A DNA stretch of 23,284 nucleotides, taken from the NCBI GenBank assembly GCA_037384885.1, contig JARRNO010000006.1:1-23284 (forward strand). The letters run 5' to 3'. Origin of the DNA: JARRNO01 sp037384885. GTDB taxonomy: Bacteria > Acidobacteriota > UBA4820 > DSQY01. Both the position numbers and the translations under genes were made by a program. Under the pieces are notes generated by a model that saw nothing but the letters and a program-made list of their open reading frames with translations, had not been told where the DNA came from and made no database searches. Of the stretch, positions 6,713 to 14,996 are shown piece by piece (the stretch's first letter is position 1; each line of letters opens with the position of its first letter).

Positions 6713-8473
6713 TTGCCGAAAGAGGATCCCCCGAGGGGAAGACAGAGAAAAGGCGGGGTGGAGAAAGAAACTCGGGCATCCCATCGCCCTTCCGGCTTTC
6801 TGCCGGTTGTTCCCATAGGACTCACCGAGGTGGTATTTCGCGGCGAACCTGCGAACAAACTGACGCCCCGGCTTTGCTCTTACCTGCAGTCGGTTGAGGG
6901 GATTGAGGAGGCACTTGCCTGCCTTGTCGACCACGAGACCTGCTGCCTTTCCTTCCATTTTGCAAGGGAGAAGCGCGGACGCAAATCTGCGCCTGTGGCG
7001 CTGGGCAAAACGGTACCCGCGGGGCTTCAGGGGGCCGCAACTCAGGCGGCGGCGGCCGGCGTGCGGGTTGAGGGGCGATTTGCCGCTGGGAAGGCAAAGA
7101 GGGTCTTCATCCCCAGCGAGAACCCGGGCCGGGGCCAGGCGGAATGCGCGGCGGAACCCGTAAAAACCGGCAGGGGAAAGCTTGCGGCGATTCTGGCCGT
7201 TCGAGCCCCGGAAGGAGGCACCCTCGCGCCAGCGGCGATGGAACTCTTAAAAGCCGCCGCCCTCCTCCTCGGGAAGGCGCTTGAACATCTGGAGGCTGAA
7301 GAGGAACGAAATCGTTTCGTCCGGGCGCTCAGGGCAAACGAAGAGCGCTTCAAGCTCCTCTTCCACAGCAATCAGGACGCTGTCCTTCTTATGCAGGGCG
7401 ATCAGTTCGTGGACTTCAATCCCGCCGCGGAGAAAATGTTCCAGCTTTCCGCACAAGAGATCCGTGGCAGCACTCCCTGGGACATGTCGCCCGCCCGCCA
7501 GCCCGGAGGGGAAGAGAGCCGGATGGCCGCCAAACGCCTGATAAGGGCCGCTCGGTCAAGCGGCCCGCAGTTTTTCGAGTGGCGCCACAGGCGGGCGAAC
7601 GGTGAGTTGTTCGAAGCGGAAGTGCAGCTCAATGCCTTCCAAATCTCCGGCAACGAGTATGTCCAGGCCATCGTCCGCGATATCTCGGAGAGGGTCCATG
7701 CCTCCGCCGCATTGAGGGAGAGCCGCCGCTCGCTCGAAACCCTGGTCAGAAATCTTCCAGGGGCCGTCTACCGTTGCGCCAACGACGGCGAATGGACAAT
7801 GAACTACATCAGTGACGGGTGCCTCGGCCTGACCGGCTATACGCCTTCGGACCTCGAACACAACCGGACGATTTCTTACAATCGGCTGATCCACAAGAAG
7901 GACAGGGCGCGGGTCCGGCGCGAGGTTGAGGCGGCGCTGAAGGAGGACAGGCCCTTCCAGATGGAATATCGCATCATCGACAGCCGGGGGAACGTGAAAT
8001 GGATCTGGGAACAGGGCCGGGGCATTCACGACGCCAGGGGGAACTTCCAGTGGTTGGAAGGCCTGCTCATGGACGTCACTGAACTGCGAAGGGCGCGAGA
8101 GGAACTGAAACTGAGCGACGCCCGGTTTACGGCCTTCATGGCGCATCTGCCATCGATCGCCTTTATGCGCGATACCGAGGGCCGGTACGTCTACGTGAAC
8201 GAGAATTGGGAAGCCATGACGGGATGGAGCAGGAAGGATGTCCTTGGAAAGAGCGTATTTGATCTTTGGCCCGAAAAGGTGGCCGGTGAGAGGTTGGAAA
8301 ACGACCAGTGGGTGGCCAAAGCCGGCAAGGCATACGAAGTCATTGAGGAGATTCCGACGCAGGGAGGGTCGAGATATTTTGCAGCGACAAAATTCCCGAT
8401 CCGAAACGAAGAGGGCGAGGTGGCTCTTCTAGGAAGCGTCTCGGTAGATGTTACGGACCATATCCTTTCGTAA
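6713..8473 (+). CDS. Multi-PAS sensor portion of a hybrid histidine kinase, ended by an in-frame TAA
   Basis: 586 residues. The start is TTG 6713, backed by GGAGGAGG six bases upstream. No membrane helix, so a cytosolic sensor. Residues about 30-195 look like a divergent GAF-type domain. Three PAS domains follow: 207-330 (ERFKLLFHSNQDAVLLM ... IVRDISERV), 338-460 (LVRNLPGAVYRC ... LLMDVTELRR) and 468-583 (FMAHLPSIAFMRDTEGRYVY ... VSVDVTDHILS). The frame stops at TAA 8471-8473, exactly where a PAS-to-PAS linker is expected, and the same frame continues at once with KALRESERRYRNLFE, the start of a fourth PAS, then the kinase. This fragment alone has no phosphoacceptor His or ATPase domain. Most likely the 5' half of a gene broken by one nonsense change (or a sequencing error); it is otherwise intact, so the change must be recent. 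Confidence 0.8.
   Translation: MPKEDPPRGRQRKGGVEKETRASHRPSGFLPVVPIGLTEVVFRGEPANKLTPRLCSYLQSVEGIEEALACLVDHETCCLSFHFAREKRGRKSAPVALGKTVPAGLQGAATQAAAAGVRVEGRFAAGKAKRVFIPSENPGRGQAECAAEPVKTGRGKLAAILAVRAPEGGTLAPAAMELLKAAALLLGKALEHLEAEEERNRFVRALRANEERFKLLFHSNQDAVLLMQGDQFVDFNPAAEKMFQLSAQEIRGSTPWDMSPARQPGGEESRMAAKRLIRAARSSGPQFFEWRHRRANGELFEAEVQLNAFQISGNEYVQAIVRDISERVHASAALRESRRSLETLVRNLPGAVYRCANDGEWTMNYISDGCLGLTGYTPSDLEHNRTISYNRLIHKKDRARVRREVEAALKEDRPFQMEYRIIDSRGNVKWIWEQGRGIHDARGNFQWLEGLLMDVTELRRAREELKLSDARFTAFMAHLPSIAFMRDTEGRYVYVNENWEAMTGWSRKDVLGKSVFDLWPEKVAGERLENDQWVAKAGKAYEVIEEIPTQGGSRYFAATKFPIRNEEGEVALLGSVSVDVTDHILS
8471..8473 (+). other. In-frame TAA separating the two halves of the hybrid kinase
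   Basis: Upstream (6713-8470) and downstream (8474-10018) are in the same frame with no other stop, together about 1,100 codons. A single base change from GAA, AAA or CAA would explain the stop. No ATG or GTG lies in frame between 8474 and 8684. Confidence 0.85.
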
Positions 8474-10018
8474 AAGGCGTTACGAGAATCGGAACGCCGC
8501 TACCGCAATCTTTTCGAGCGGAACCTGGCGGGAGCGTTCAGAAGCACCTTAGACGGCCGGCTCCTCGACTGCAATGAAACATTCGTCAGGGCGTTCGGCT
8601 ACGATTCGAAGGAGGAGCTTTTTGAGCTTCGCGCTCAGGAATTTTATTCCGAAGACGAAGGGCGGAATCGCTTTGTCGAAGCATTGAAGGAGCATAAGGT
8701 CCTTCTGGGGTACGAGACGCACGCCCGGCGAAAGGACGGGTCTTTCTTTTGGGTACTGGAAAACGCCACGCTGATTGAAGAACCGGGCAAAGAGCCGGTA
8801 ATCGAAGGCGTCTTGATAGACATCACGGAAATGCGCCGCGCCATCGAAGACCGGCACCAACTCACCCAACGGATGAAGGAAGTACAGAAGATGGAGGCCG
8901 TGGGCCGGCTTGCGAGCGGGGTCGCCCACGATTTCAACAACATCCTGATGGCCATTCTCCAGTATGCGGAGATTTCTCTCGGCGAAAAGCAGGTTCCAGA
9001 AGCCGTCCAGACCCATCTGCGCGGTATACGCGATGCGGCCGGCCGGGCCGGCGGCCTGACACGCCAGCTCCTGGCCTTCAGCCGGAACCAGGTTATGAAG
9101 CCCCGCCTGATCGATCTCAACGAAGTTCTGGTCAAGATGGGACAGATGCTGGAGAGAGTGATCGGCGAACGCTATGACCTGCACCTGGATCTGGATCCCG
9201 AAATTCTCAGCGTTAAAGCAGATCCCACGCAGATCGAACAAGTGGTGACAAACCTCGTGATCAATGGATGCGACGCCATGCATGAAGGAGGGAAACTCGA
9301 AATTAACACCGGCAGGGCTGTCTTCGACGATGCGTTCTGCGAGTCCCACCCCGGCTCGCGTCGTGGAAATTACGTAGCCATGATGGTACGTGACAGCGGC
9401 AGTGGCATTGCTCCGGAAGACCTGGACCGGATCTTCGAACCCTTCTTTACCACGAAAATCAAGGGAAAGGGGACGGGTCTTGGATTGGCGACGGTCTATG
9501 GAATCGTCAAGCAGAGCGACGGCTACATCACGGTGGAGTCCAAGGTGGGCCAGGGAAGTCTGTTTACCGTGTATCTTCCGTCGGTAAAGCAAACGGCTCC
9601 CAAGGCCGTGGATCCAGTCACGGAGGCGCTGCCGTTTAAAGGTGACGAAACCATTCTCCTCGTAGAGGACGAGCCGGCCGTTCGTGAAGCAACCGAACTG
9701 ACCCTGGAGGGCATGGGCTACACTGTTTTGAGCGCAGGCGGGGCTGCCGAGGCCCAAAAGATCTTCGACCGTGAGAAGGAAAACATCCACCTCCTGTTGA
9801 CGGACATGATCCTGCCCGACGGCCACGGGAGCGACCTTGCGGACGCTCTCAGAGTGAAATTGCCGGAGCTGAGGATTGTTTACATGTCAGGTTATGTGGA
9901 CGATGCCCTGTTTCGTAACGAGACCGGAGCCGAAGAAGGTTTCCATTTTCTGCAGAAACCTTTTAACGCTTCGACTCTGGCGGCGGTGATCAGGAAGGCG
10001 CTGGAGTCAGGGGCTTGA
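8474..10018 (+). pseudogene. C-terminal half of the hybrid histidine kinase: PAS, HisKA, HATPase, receiver
   Basis: Continues the frame of the previous gene directly after its TAA. The first usable in-frame start is TTG 8684, inside the fourth PAS domain, with no good ribosome site, so an independent product (8684-10018, 444 residues) would have a broken PAS domain. Order: PAS4 (ERRYRNLFERNLAGAF ... GVLIDITEMRR), the dimerisation/phosphoacceptor helix RLASGVAHDFNNILM with the His codon at 8927-8929, the ATPase boxes NLVINGCDAMHEGG, DSGSGIAPEDL and IFEPFFTTK ... GTGLGLATVYG, then a C-terminal receiver ETILLVEDEPAVREA with phosphorylatable Asp (codon 9803-9805) in LLLTDMILPDG. All catalytic elements look intact, so kinase and receiver would work if translated. 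Followed 109 bases later by the HD-GYP gene. Confidence 0.75.
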
Positions 10019-10127
10019 ACCGGGGCCTGCGGTAGGTCATTCTATAGGGAGAGAAGAGGGCGCCTCTCTCGTGCAAGGTCTCTTTGGCGTTCGTGCCAGC
10101 CGTTGCCGCTCCCTGAAGGAGTTTGCT

Positions 10128-11669
10128 TTGCCCTATGTCCTCGTTGTGGACGATGAAGTATCCGTGAGAGAGAGCTTGAAGGCCCTCCTCGAGGCTGAGG
10201 GGCACACCGTGGAGGAATGCGCGAACGGTGCGGAAGCTCTCGAACGGATTCACCGGCGTCCGCCCGACCTGATCATGCTTGATCTGGTGATGCCGGGAAT
10301 TTCCGGGGAGACCCTGGCGGGCATGTTAAAAGGGGAAGAGTCGACCCGCCTGATCCCCATTATCGTGCTGACCGGCGAACGAGACCGCCAGACGCACCTC
10401 CAGCTTTTGGATACGGGTGTGGACGAATTCCTCTCCAAGCCGTTTTCCAGGCCTCAACTTCTGGCCCGAGTTAGGTCGCTGCTTCGGATGAAGGCGCTGA
10501 ACGACCAGCTTCTTCACTCTTTCCGGACAGTCGAAGCGCTGGAGAATTTCAATGTCGGCCTGATACGAAGGCTTGACGAAGATCCATTGATGGACCCCTC
10601 CGATTTTGTGGGCCTGGCCTTGAAGAGAACCTTCGAAGCGGCATCCGCTGCGGATCTTCCTTCGCACGTGCTGGTTTGTCAGGATGCAGGAGCCGCATAC
10701 AACGGCACTTTACTCATTTACGGGCATGAAGGGAGGGTGGATCAACAACCGGTGAGCCTCGACAAGGGGAAGCTCCTCGCCGCGCTCGAACCCTACCGGC
10801 AGACAAAGAGCATGTACTGGGCGGATCATGTTCCGAGCGAAGTTCTGAAGTCGGTGTGGCCGGCGATTCCCGTTTCATCAGCCATCGTAGGGACAAGAGA
10901 AGAAACGTTTTGCCTCTTTGCCGGCGGCTACAGGCGGAGCGTGGGGGTGCACGATGCGCGGTGGTTGAGTTCCATGGCGCGGCAGTATGCCGTCTTTCAA
11001 CGGCACCTGGCGCAGGTGCGGGCTACGGAGCGCGCATTCGTCTACACCATGGAAGCCCTGGCGCGCGCAGCCGAAATCTATGACAGCGATACGAGCGCGC
11101 ACATTCGGCGTGTAAACCTATACTGCGGAGCCATTTCAGAGTACCTGGGATGCACGGCGGATTTCATCCGGAAGATCAGGGTCTCGGCCATGATGCATGA
11201 CGTGGGAAAGATTCATATCGATATCAGGATCCTGCGGAAGCCCGGGCGCCTCAATGAAGAGGAGAGACGGGCCATGCAGCAGCACCCCATTTACGGCGCC
11301 AGGATTCTGGGAGATTCCCCCCGGTTGGCGATGGCGAGGGAGATTGCACTATGCCACCACGAATTCTGGGACGGCACCGGTTACCCCCGTGGGCTTTCCG
11401 GGGAAGAAATCCCTCTTTCCGCCCGTATTGTGACGGTGGCCGATGTGTACGACGCCCTCCGATCCGCCCGCCCTTACAAGCGGGCCTTCTCTCATGAAGA
11501 GGCTTTCCGGATTATCCTAGAGGGCGACAAACGGACAGATCCCGGTCAGTTTGATCCCATGTGCCTGCGTGCGTTCAAGGCGCTCGGCCCTGAAATGGAC
11601 CGCATTTTCGAGAGCAATCAGGAAGAAAGCTTCGATGCTGTCGCGGGCGGTAGGAAACTTCAAGTCTAA
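10128..11669 (+). CDS. HD-GYP response regulator (predicted cyclic-di-GMP phosphodiesterase)
   Basis: 513 residues from TTG 10128, chosen because GAAGGAG (10115-10121) lies six bases upstream and the protein then starts MPYVLVVDDE, the normal receiver start; a GTG at 10071 lacks a ribosome site. Receiver 1-120 with acidic pocket Asp8-Asp9 and phosphoacceptor Asp52 in LIMLDLVMPG. About 130-310 is an uncharacterised middle region, perhaps a small sensor domain. HD-GYP about 318-480: MMHDVGKIH with His357-Asp358 and HHEFWDGTGYP with Gly418-Tyr419-Pro420, all metal ligands present, then DVYDALRSARPYK. The family degrades c-di-GMP; here activity would be gated by receiver phosphorylation, and the adjacent hybrid kinase is the obvious donor. 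The stop lies three bases from the stop of the convergent activator gene. Confidence 0.92.
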   Translation: MPYVLVVDDEVSVRESLKALLEAEGHTVEECANGAEALERIHRRPPDLIMLDLVMPGISGETLAGMLKGEESTRLIPIIVLTGERDRQTHLQLLDTGVDEFLSKPFSRPQLLARVRSLLRMKALNDQLLHSFRTVEALENFNVGLIRRLDEDPLMDPSDFVGLALKRTFEAASAADLPSHVLVCQDAGAAYNGTLLIYGHEGRVDQQPVSLDKGKLLAALEPYRQTKSMYWADHVPSEVLKSVWPAIPVSSAIVGTREETFCLFAGGYRRSVGVHDARWLSSMARQYAVFQRHLAQVRATERAFVYTMEALARAAEIYDSDTSAHIRRVNLYCGAISEYLGCTADFIRKIRVSAMMHDVGKIHIDIRILRKPGRLNEEERRAMQQHPIYGARILGDSPRLAMAREIALCHHEFWDGTGYPRGLSGEEIPLSARIVTVADVYDALRSARPYKRAFSHEEAFRIILEGDKRTDPGQFDPMCLRAFKALGPEMDRIFESNQEESFDAVAGGRKLQV

Positions 11670-11672
11670 GCG

Positions 11673-13088
11673 CTACTGTTTTCCCTGTTCTTTTTTTAAG
11701 GGGATGTTCAAGCGCTTGAGCCGTTCTACGAGAGTGGTTCGCTGCAGCTTGAGGAGGCGGGCGGCGCGGCTTTTGACCCACCCGCTTCTTTCGAGTGCTT
11801 CAAGAATGATGGCGCGTTCCGTTCTGGCAAGGTAAGCATCCACGCCGAGGTTTTCTACAAAATTCATCGGCAGCGCCCCATCGCCCTTGACCGATGCGCC
11901 TCCTCCAGACGCTTCACGGATTTCGGCGGGAAGGTCGCCCAGATCGATGGTGTCGGGTGACTGGGAAAGGGCGAGCGCCCGTTCCACCATATTTTCCAGT
12001 TCGCGCACATTTCCGGGCCATGAATATTCGAGAAGAGCTTCCAGGGCCTCTCGGGTAAAGGTCTTTGGCTGGACACCCATGCGCCGGCTGAGCTGCTTGA
12101 CGAAATGGTGCGTCAGGGGGAGCAGATCTTCGGACCGCTCGCTCAAAGGAGGAACGCGAAGTTGGATGATGTTGAGGCGATAGTACAAGTCTTCGCGGAA
12201 CGCTCCGGAATCAACCATTTCCTTGAGGTCTTTGTTGGTGGCTGCGATGACCCTGACGTTAACCTTCCGTACGGTCGAAGCACCGATGGGCCGAAACTCC
12301 CTTTCCTGAAGTACCCGAAGCAGCTTGACCTGGAGATCCAGCCGAAGCGTTCCGATTTCATCCAGAAAGAGCGTGCCGCCTTCCGCCTGCTCGAACACGC
12401 CTTCCCGCGGGGCGAGGGCGTCGGTGAAGGCGCCCTTGACATGCCCGAAGAACTCATCTTCGATCAATGTGTCCGGTATGGCGCCGCAGTTAACCGCCAC
12501 GAAGGGGCGGTCCTTGCGCCGGCTGTTGTGGTGGATGGCTTTGGCGAGTACTTCCTTTCCGGTTCCCGACTCTCCCGTAATCAGAACAGTTGTGTCCAGG
12601 TCGTGAATCTGTTGGACGATCTTGAAAATCTCCTGCATGGGCCGAGCCCGGCCGATCACACCCGTGAGTCCCGTCCATCTGGCCAGCTCGCCCTGGAGCC
12701 GGCGGTTTTCTGCAACCAGCCTCTGACGCTGGACAGCCTGGTTGACGATGTGTCGCACTTCGGCGGATCGGAAGGGCTTTGTAATGTAGTCGAAGACTCC
12801 TGTTTTCAGAGCTTCAAGGGCATTGTCCACGGTTGCGTGGCCGGTCATGATAATGCAGAGCGTGGGGAGATTGTCCTTCTGAACTCGCTTGACGAGTTCC
12901 ATCCCGCTTACGTCGGGAAGGCGCAGGTCGGTGAGAAGAACGTCAAAATGCTTTTCGCCAAGCTGAAGAAGCGCTTCGGACCCCATCTCGGCGGTGGAGA
13001 TTTCGAGAAACTCATTCGCCAGCGTGTCTCTAAGGGATGAAAGAATGCCCCTGTCATCGTCGACGATCAGGATGCGCGACTTGATCAT
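11673..13088 (-). CDS. NtrC-family sigma-54-dependent response regulator, FleQ-like DNA-binding end
   Basis: 471 residues from ATG 13088, with GGAGAG six bases upstream; an in-frame start at 13121 lacks support. Receiver 1-120: IVDDD, phosphoacceptor Asp54 in VLLTDLRLPD, Lys104. AAA+ domain about 142-375: Walker A GESGTGKE (172-179), sigma-54 contact loop GAFTDA (219-224; the usual form is GAFTGA, but this variant also occurs in functional members), Walker B LFLDEI (240-245), then REDLYYRLNIIQLRVPPL and SWPGNVRELEN. The C-terminal Fis-type helix-turn-helix (about 430-465) ends AARLLKLQRTTLVERLKRL; the RTTLVE signature is, from memory, typical of FleQ/FlrA regulators. Unlike FleQ, its receiver is fully canonical. 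Predicted to activate sigma-54 promoters; one lies upstream of the regulator gene at 14829. A weak TATACT -10 is at 13136-13141. Confidence 0.93.
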   Translation of the reverse strand: MIKSRILIVDDDRGILSSLRDTLANEFLEISTAEMGSEALLQLGEKHFDVLLTDLRLPDVSGMELVKRVQKDNLPTLCIIMTGHATVDNALEALKTGVFDYITKPFRSAEVRHIVNQAVQRQRLVAENRRLQGELARWTGLTGVIGRARPMQEIFKIVQQIHDLDTTVLITGESGTGKEVLAKAIHHNSRRKDRPFVAVNCGAIPDTLIEDEFFGHVKGAFTDALAPREGVFEQAEGGTLFLDEIGTLRLDLQVKLLRVLQEREFRPIGASTVRKVNVRVIAATNKDLKEMVDSGAFREDLYYRLNIIQLRVPPLSERSEDLLPLTHHFVKQLSRRMGVQPKTFTREALEALLEYSWPGNVRELENMVERALALSQSPDTIDLGDLPAEIREASGGGASVKGDGALPMNFVENLGVDAYLARTERAIILEALERSGWVKSRAARLLKLQRTTLVERLKRLNIPLKKEQGKQ

Positions 13089-13260
13089 ATGTGCTCTCCG
13101 GGCTTGAAGGCGTTGCAACACGGTGCTTATTTAAGAGTATAGCATCGCGGGCGGGGAGGCGGAAATGGGAGAGGGTAGAGGGAAGACGTCGAAGAATGCG
13201 CTGGCGCGCAGCAATGGGGTGATTAAGCGACTAGGTGATGAAGGGTAAAAGTGGGCCGTG

Positions 13261-13292
13261 GCGGGAACGGCCGCAGGCATGCGGCCGCTACA
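13261..13292 (+). repeat. REP-like dispersed repeat, family 1, copy 3
   Basis: 32 bases, GCGGGAACGGCCGCAGGC ... GCGGCCGCTACA, 31 of 32 identical to the reverse complement of 4238-4269. As in copy 2, the downstream sequence GGGGCCTGGCGGCC and a GACGGC-rich run are shared. Confidence 0.75.
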
Positions 13293-13593
13293 AGGGGCCT
13301 GGCGGCCGTGACGGCAGGCGGCTGACGGTGGATGACGGCAATGCCAGAACAGCGACCGGTGAACCGTGAAGCGTGAGTCGTGGCGGCGGGTGAACTCACG
13401 CGAGAAAAGACTGCCCTTCTCTGGGATCTCGGTATGCTCTGTGGTTGGCCGTTACGCGGCCAGTGTCTTGTGAAAAGTGTTTGGTGTTTGCTAGACGCGA
13501 GCATTCCTCCGCGGGTAAGGATTTGAAATGTTAGCCTTCATGTGATTCGCCTTTTGCAGGCAAGGGGCGCTACATTGGGGAGGTTGGTCCGTC

Positions 13594-13624
13594 GCGGGAA
13601 ATCGCGGCTGGAATCCGCTCCCAC
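13594..13624 (-). repeat. REP-like dispersed repeat, family 2, copy 2
   Basis: Minus strand GTGGGAGCGGATTCCAGCCG ... TTTCCCGC, matching 6199-6230 apart from a few changes and one indel. It is followed on the plus strand by GGCGGGCCTGGCGGCC, linking it to the flank of family 1 units. Confidence 0.65.
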
Positions 13625-13721
13625 GGCGGGCCTGGCGGCCACTGCTGACGACGAACAGCGCGGCGTGCCGCGCAACTCACGGTTTACGGCGCGCAAGCGC
13701 ATCGGGCGGCAGAAGCAAAGA

Positions 13722-13772
13722 AGGGAGGGGACGAGCCCCTCCCTCTTGGTTTGTAGGCTAGGGCGAGCCTAC
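13722..13772 (-). terminator. Tandem hairpins, possible terminator of the minus-strand regulator transcript
   Basis: Two perfect stems: AGGGAGGGG-ACGAG-CCCCTCCCT (13722-13744, 9 bp) and GTAGGCT-AGGGCG-AGCCTAC (13753-13772, 7 bp). Leftward transcription would pass both and then meet TTCTTTGCTTCT, a weak pyrimidine run. The second stem also resembles the dispersed repeats, so it may be a repeat rather than a dedicated terminator. Confidence 0.4.
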
Positions 13773-13935
13773 ACCGAAATTGGGAAAAGAAGAGCGATGA
13801 GGTGAAACATCTTGCCCGGCGTTTGAGCCGGAGTATTTTCCCGCATACCTCGAAAGGGTCTCACGCCGGGGAATTGGAGGCTTTTCGTCCCCCGGGGGGA
13901 CCCTTCTTGTCGGGCCCGTTGACCTTTTCTCCGCC

Positions 13936-14829
13936 TCAGAGGCCGGCTAGGGTAGGGTGAGCCTGCAGGGGCGCTCCCCGGCCTTCCTTCTCCTCCGCCT
14001 CGGGGACGGCCCTTTCAAGCGTCCATCCCAGCGCCAACAGGGGAACTTTCTCTTCAATGCCGTTTCCCGGCTTGGTGTAACTCACGTAGTGACGGCCCTT
14101 ATCCTGATCGTCATAGTAGGACAACGCCGTCTGTTCCAGAGCGCGTTGAATGTCCTGCCGGACGTCGTCCGCTTTGTCACCCGGCGTCAGGAAGACAAAA
14201 GAATCGAAGGTGTCTTGTCCCAGCTCGATGTCGGAGGAGATGCTCTTAACGAGCCTGGGCAGAAGCTGGGCGCAGTTGCGGATGAGGTTCTTGAATTTGC
14301 TGTGGCCGTATTTCATGCAAAAGACGTCGACCGCTTTCTCGTTAAAAGACGTCTTGAGAAGCGCAACCGTCTCCCCCCGCGCCCGGCGAATCTTGAATTC
14401 CGACTCGAGCGGTCCTGCGTCTGGAAGGCCGGTCCAAGAGAGGCCGGGCTTTCCGTTGCGGGTTTCTTCGATAAGCCTCTTGACCAGTCCCTCCAGGCTC
14501 CTGGGATCGTAGGGTTTGCAGACGTAGGCATCGGCGCCGCTGTCGTAGCCCCACGAGATATCGTCATCCTGGTTTTTCGCCGTCAGAAGAACCACGGGGA
14601 TTCCGGAGAGTTCGGGAGTGAGCTTCATATTGCGGCAGATCTGGAAGCCGTTCTTCTTGGGAAGCATGACGTCCAGAATGACGAGGTCTGGATGGTAGGC
14701 CTGCAGGATCCCTTCCGCCTCCTCGCCGTCGTAAGCGGTCCTGACCTCGTAGCCGAGGAGTTCGAAGTTTAGCTTTAGAATATCGCTAATATTCGGATTG
14801 TCGTCGACAACCAGAAGCCTGTCTTTCAT
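13936..14829 (-). CDS. Response regulator with degenerate GGDEF-like output domain
   Basis: 297 residues from ATG 14829, preceded by an excellent AAAGGAGG; an in-frame start at 14901 is not supported. Receiver 1-122: LLVVDDNP, phosphoacceptor Asp53 in LVILDVMLPKKNG, Thr83 and Lys105 in CKPYD. Residues about 129-250 keep the outline of a GGDEF domain: SWTGLPDAGPLE resembles the NPLTGLPGN start, FNEKAVDVFCMKYGHSKF corresponds to the metal/substrate helix region, and SFVFLTP to the strand after the signature. At the signature itself there is GQDTFDS instead of GG(D/E)EF, and the metal-binding residues are not evident, so diguanylate cyclase activity is unlikely. It may bind a partner or nucleotide as a non-catalytic effector. 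It carries a sigma-54-like promoter and upstream palindrome. The last ~25 residues are low-complexity. Confidence 0.85.
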   Translation of the reverse strand: MKDRLLVVDDNPNISDILKLNFELLGYEVRTAYDGEEAEGILQAYHPDLVILDVMLPKKNGFQICRNMKLTPELSGIPVVLLTAKNQDDDISWGYDSGADAYVCKPYDPRSLEGLVKRLIEETRNGKPGLSWTGLPDAGPLESEFKIRRARGETVALLKTSFNEKAVDVFCMKYGHSKFKNLIRNCAQLLPRLVKSISSDIELGQDTFDSFVFLTPGDKADDVRQDIQRALEQTALSYYDDQDKGRHYVSYTKPGNGIEEKVPLLALGWTLERAVPEAEEKEGRGAPLQAHPTLAGL

Positions 14830-14907
14830 GGTAACCTCCTTTTCCCGGCCCGGAGACCTGACTTCTTCTCTGAAGCCGCCCATGTCTCCGTGCACACTCA
14901 TTCCATA

Positions 14908-14924
14908 TGAAAAGTGCGTGCCAA
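14908..14924 (-). promoter_or_regulatory. Sigma-54-type (-24/-12) promoter of the degenerate-GGDEF regulator gene
   Basis: On the minus strand TTGGCACGCACTTTTCA. Aligned to the consensus TTGGCACR-N4-TTGCW it differs at one position: the -12 element reads TTTCA instead of TTGCA. Start of transcription would be near 14897, about 68 bases before the ATG. The -24 half is perfect. Confidence 0.7.
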
Positions 14925-14978
14925 GGCGCCAAAGGATAGAAAAGATAGAAATACTAAGGGGATGTCTTCAGTGAAGCA

Positions 14979-14996
14979 TCGTCAAAAACTTGACGA
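14979..14996. promoter_or_regulatory. Perfect palindrome, probable activator-binding (enhancer) site
   Basis: TCGTCAA-AAAC-TTGACGA, two perfect 7-base arms, centred about 90 bases upstream of the predicted sigma-54 transcription start, the usual place for an NtrC-family enhancer site. The inner 14 bases GTCAAAAACTTGAC differ at two positions from the FleQ-box consensus GTCAATAAATTGAC as I remember it. The nearby activator at 11673-13088 has a FleQ-like helix-turn-helix. Confidence 0.6.

Larger units (their letters stand above)
13089..13935. other. ~850-base gene-free gap with repeats and hairpins
   Basis: Lies between the start of the NtrC-type gene and the end of the degenerate-GGDEF regulator gene. 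It holds a family 1 repeat (13261-13292), a family 2 repeat (13594-13624), degenerate short tandem runs (about 13221-13245, 13310-13340 and 13366-13390), two perfect hairpins (13722-13744, 13753-13772) and a short GTCCCCC/GGGGGAC palindrome (13887-13901). Apparent frames here run through repeats and have no ribosome site or recognisable product. The stretch 13805-13935 shows no clear function. Confidence 0.6.

Noticed and set aside
8549..9826. Minus-strand open frame of 425 codons opposite the hybrid kinase
   Set aside because: Shadow of a high-GC coding frame; the plus strand carries intact HisKA, HATPase and receiver motifs.
12417..12434. GAFTDA instead of GAFTGA as a sign of a defective sigma-54 activator
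   Set aside because: GAFTDA also occurs in functional members of the family and Walker A and B are intact, so loss of function is not supported.
12105..13040. Plus-strand open frame of 311 codons opposite the NtrC-type gene
   Set aside because: It is an antisense shadow of the activator: no ribosome site, no domain pattern, and the minus-strand frame has all family motifs.
13542..13805. 87-codon plus-strand frame
   Set aside because: It runs through a family 2 repeat and two hairpins and has no ribosome site or recognisable product.
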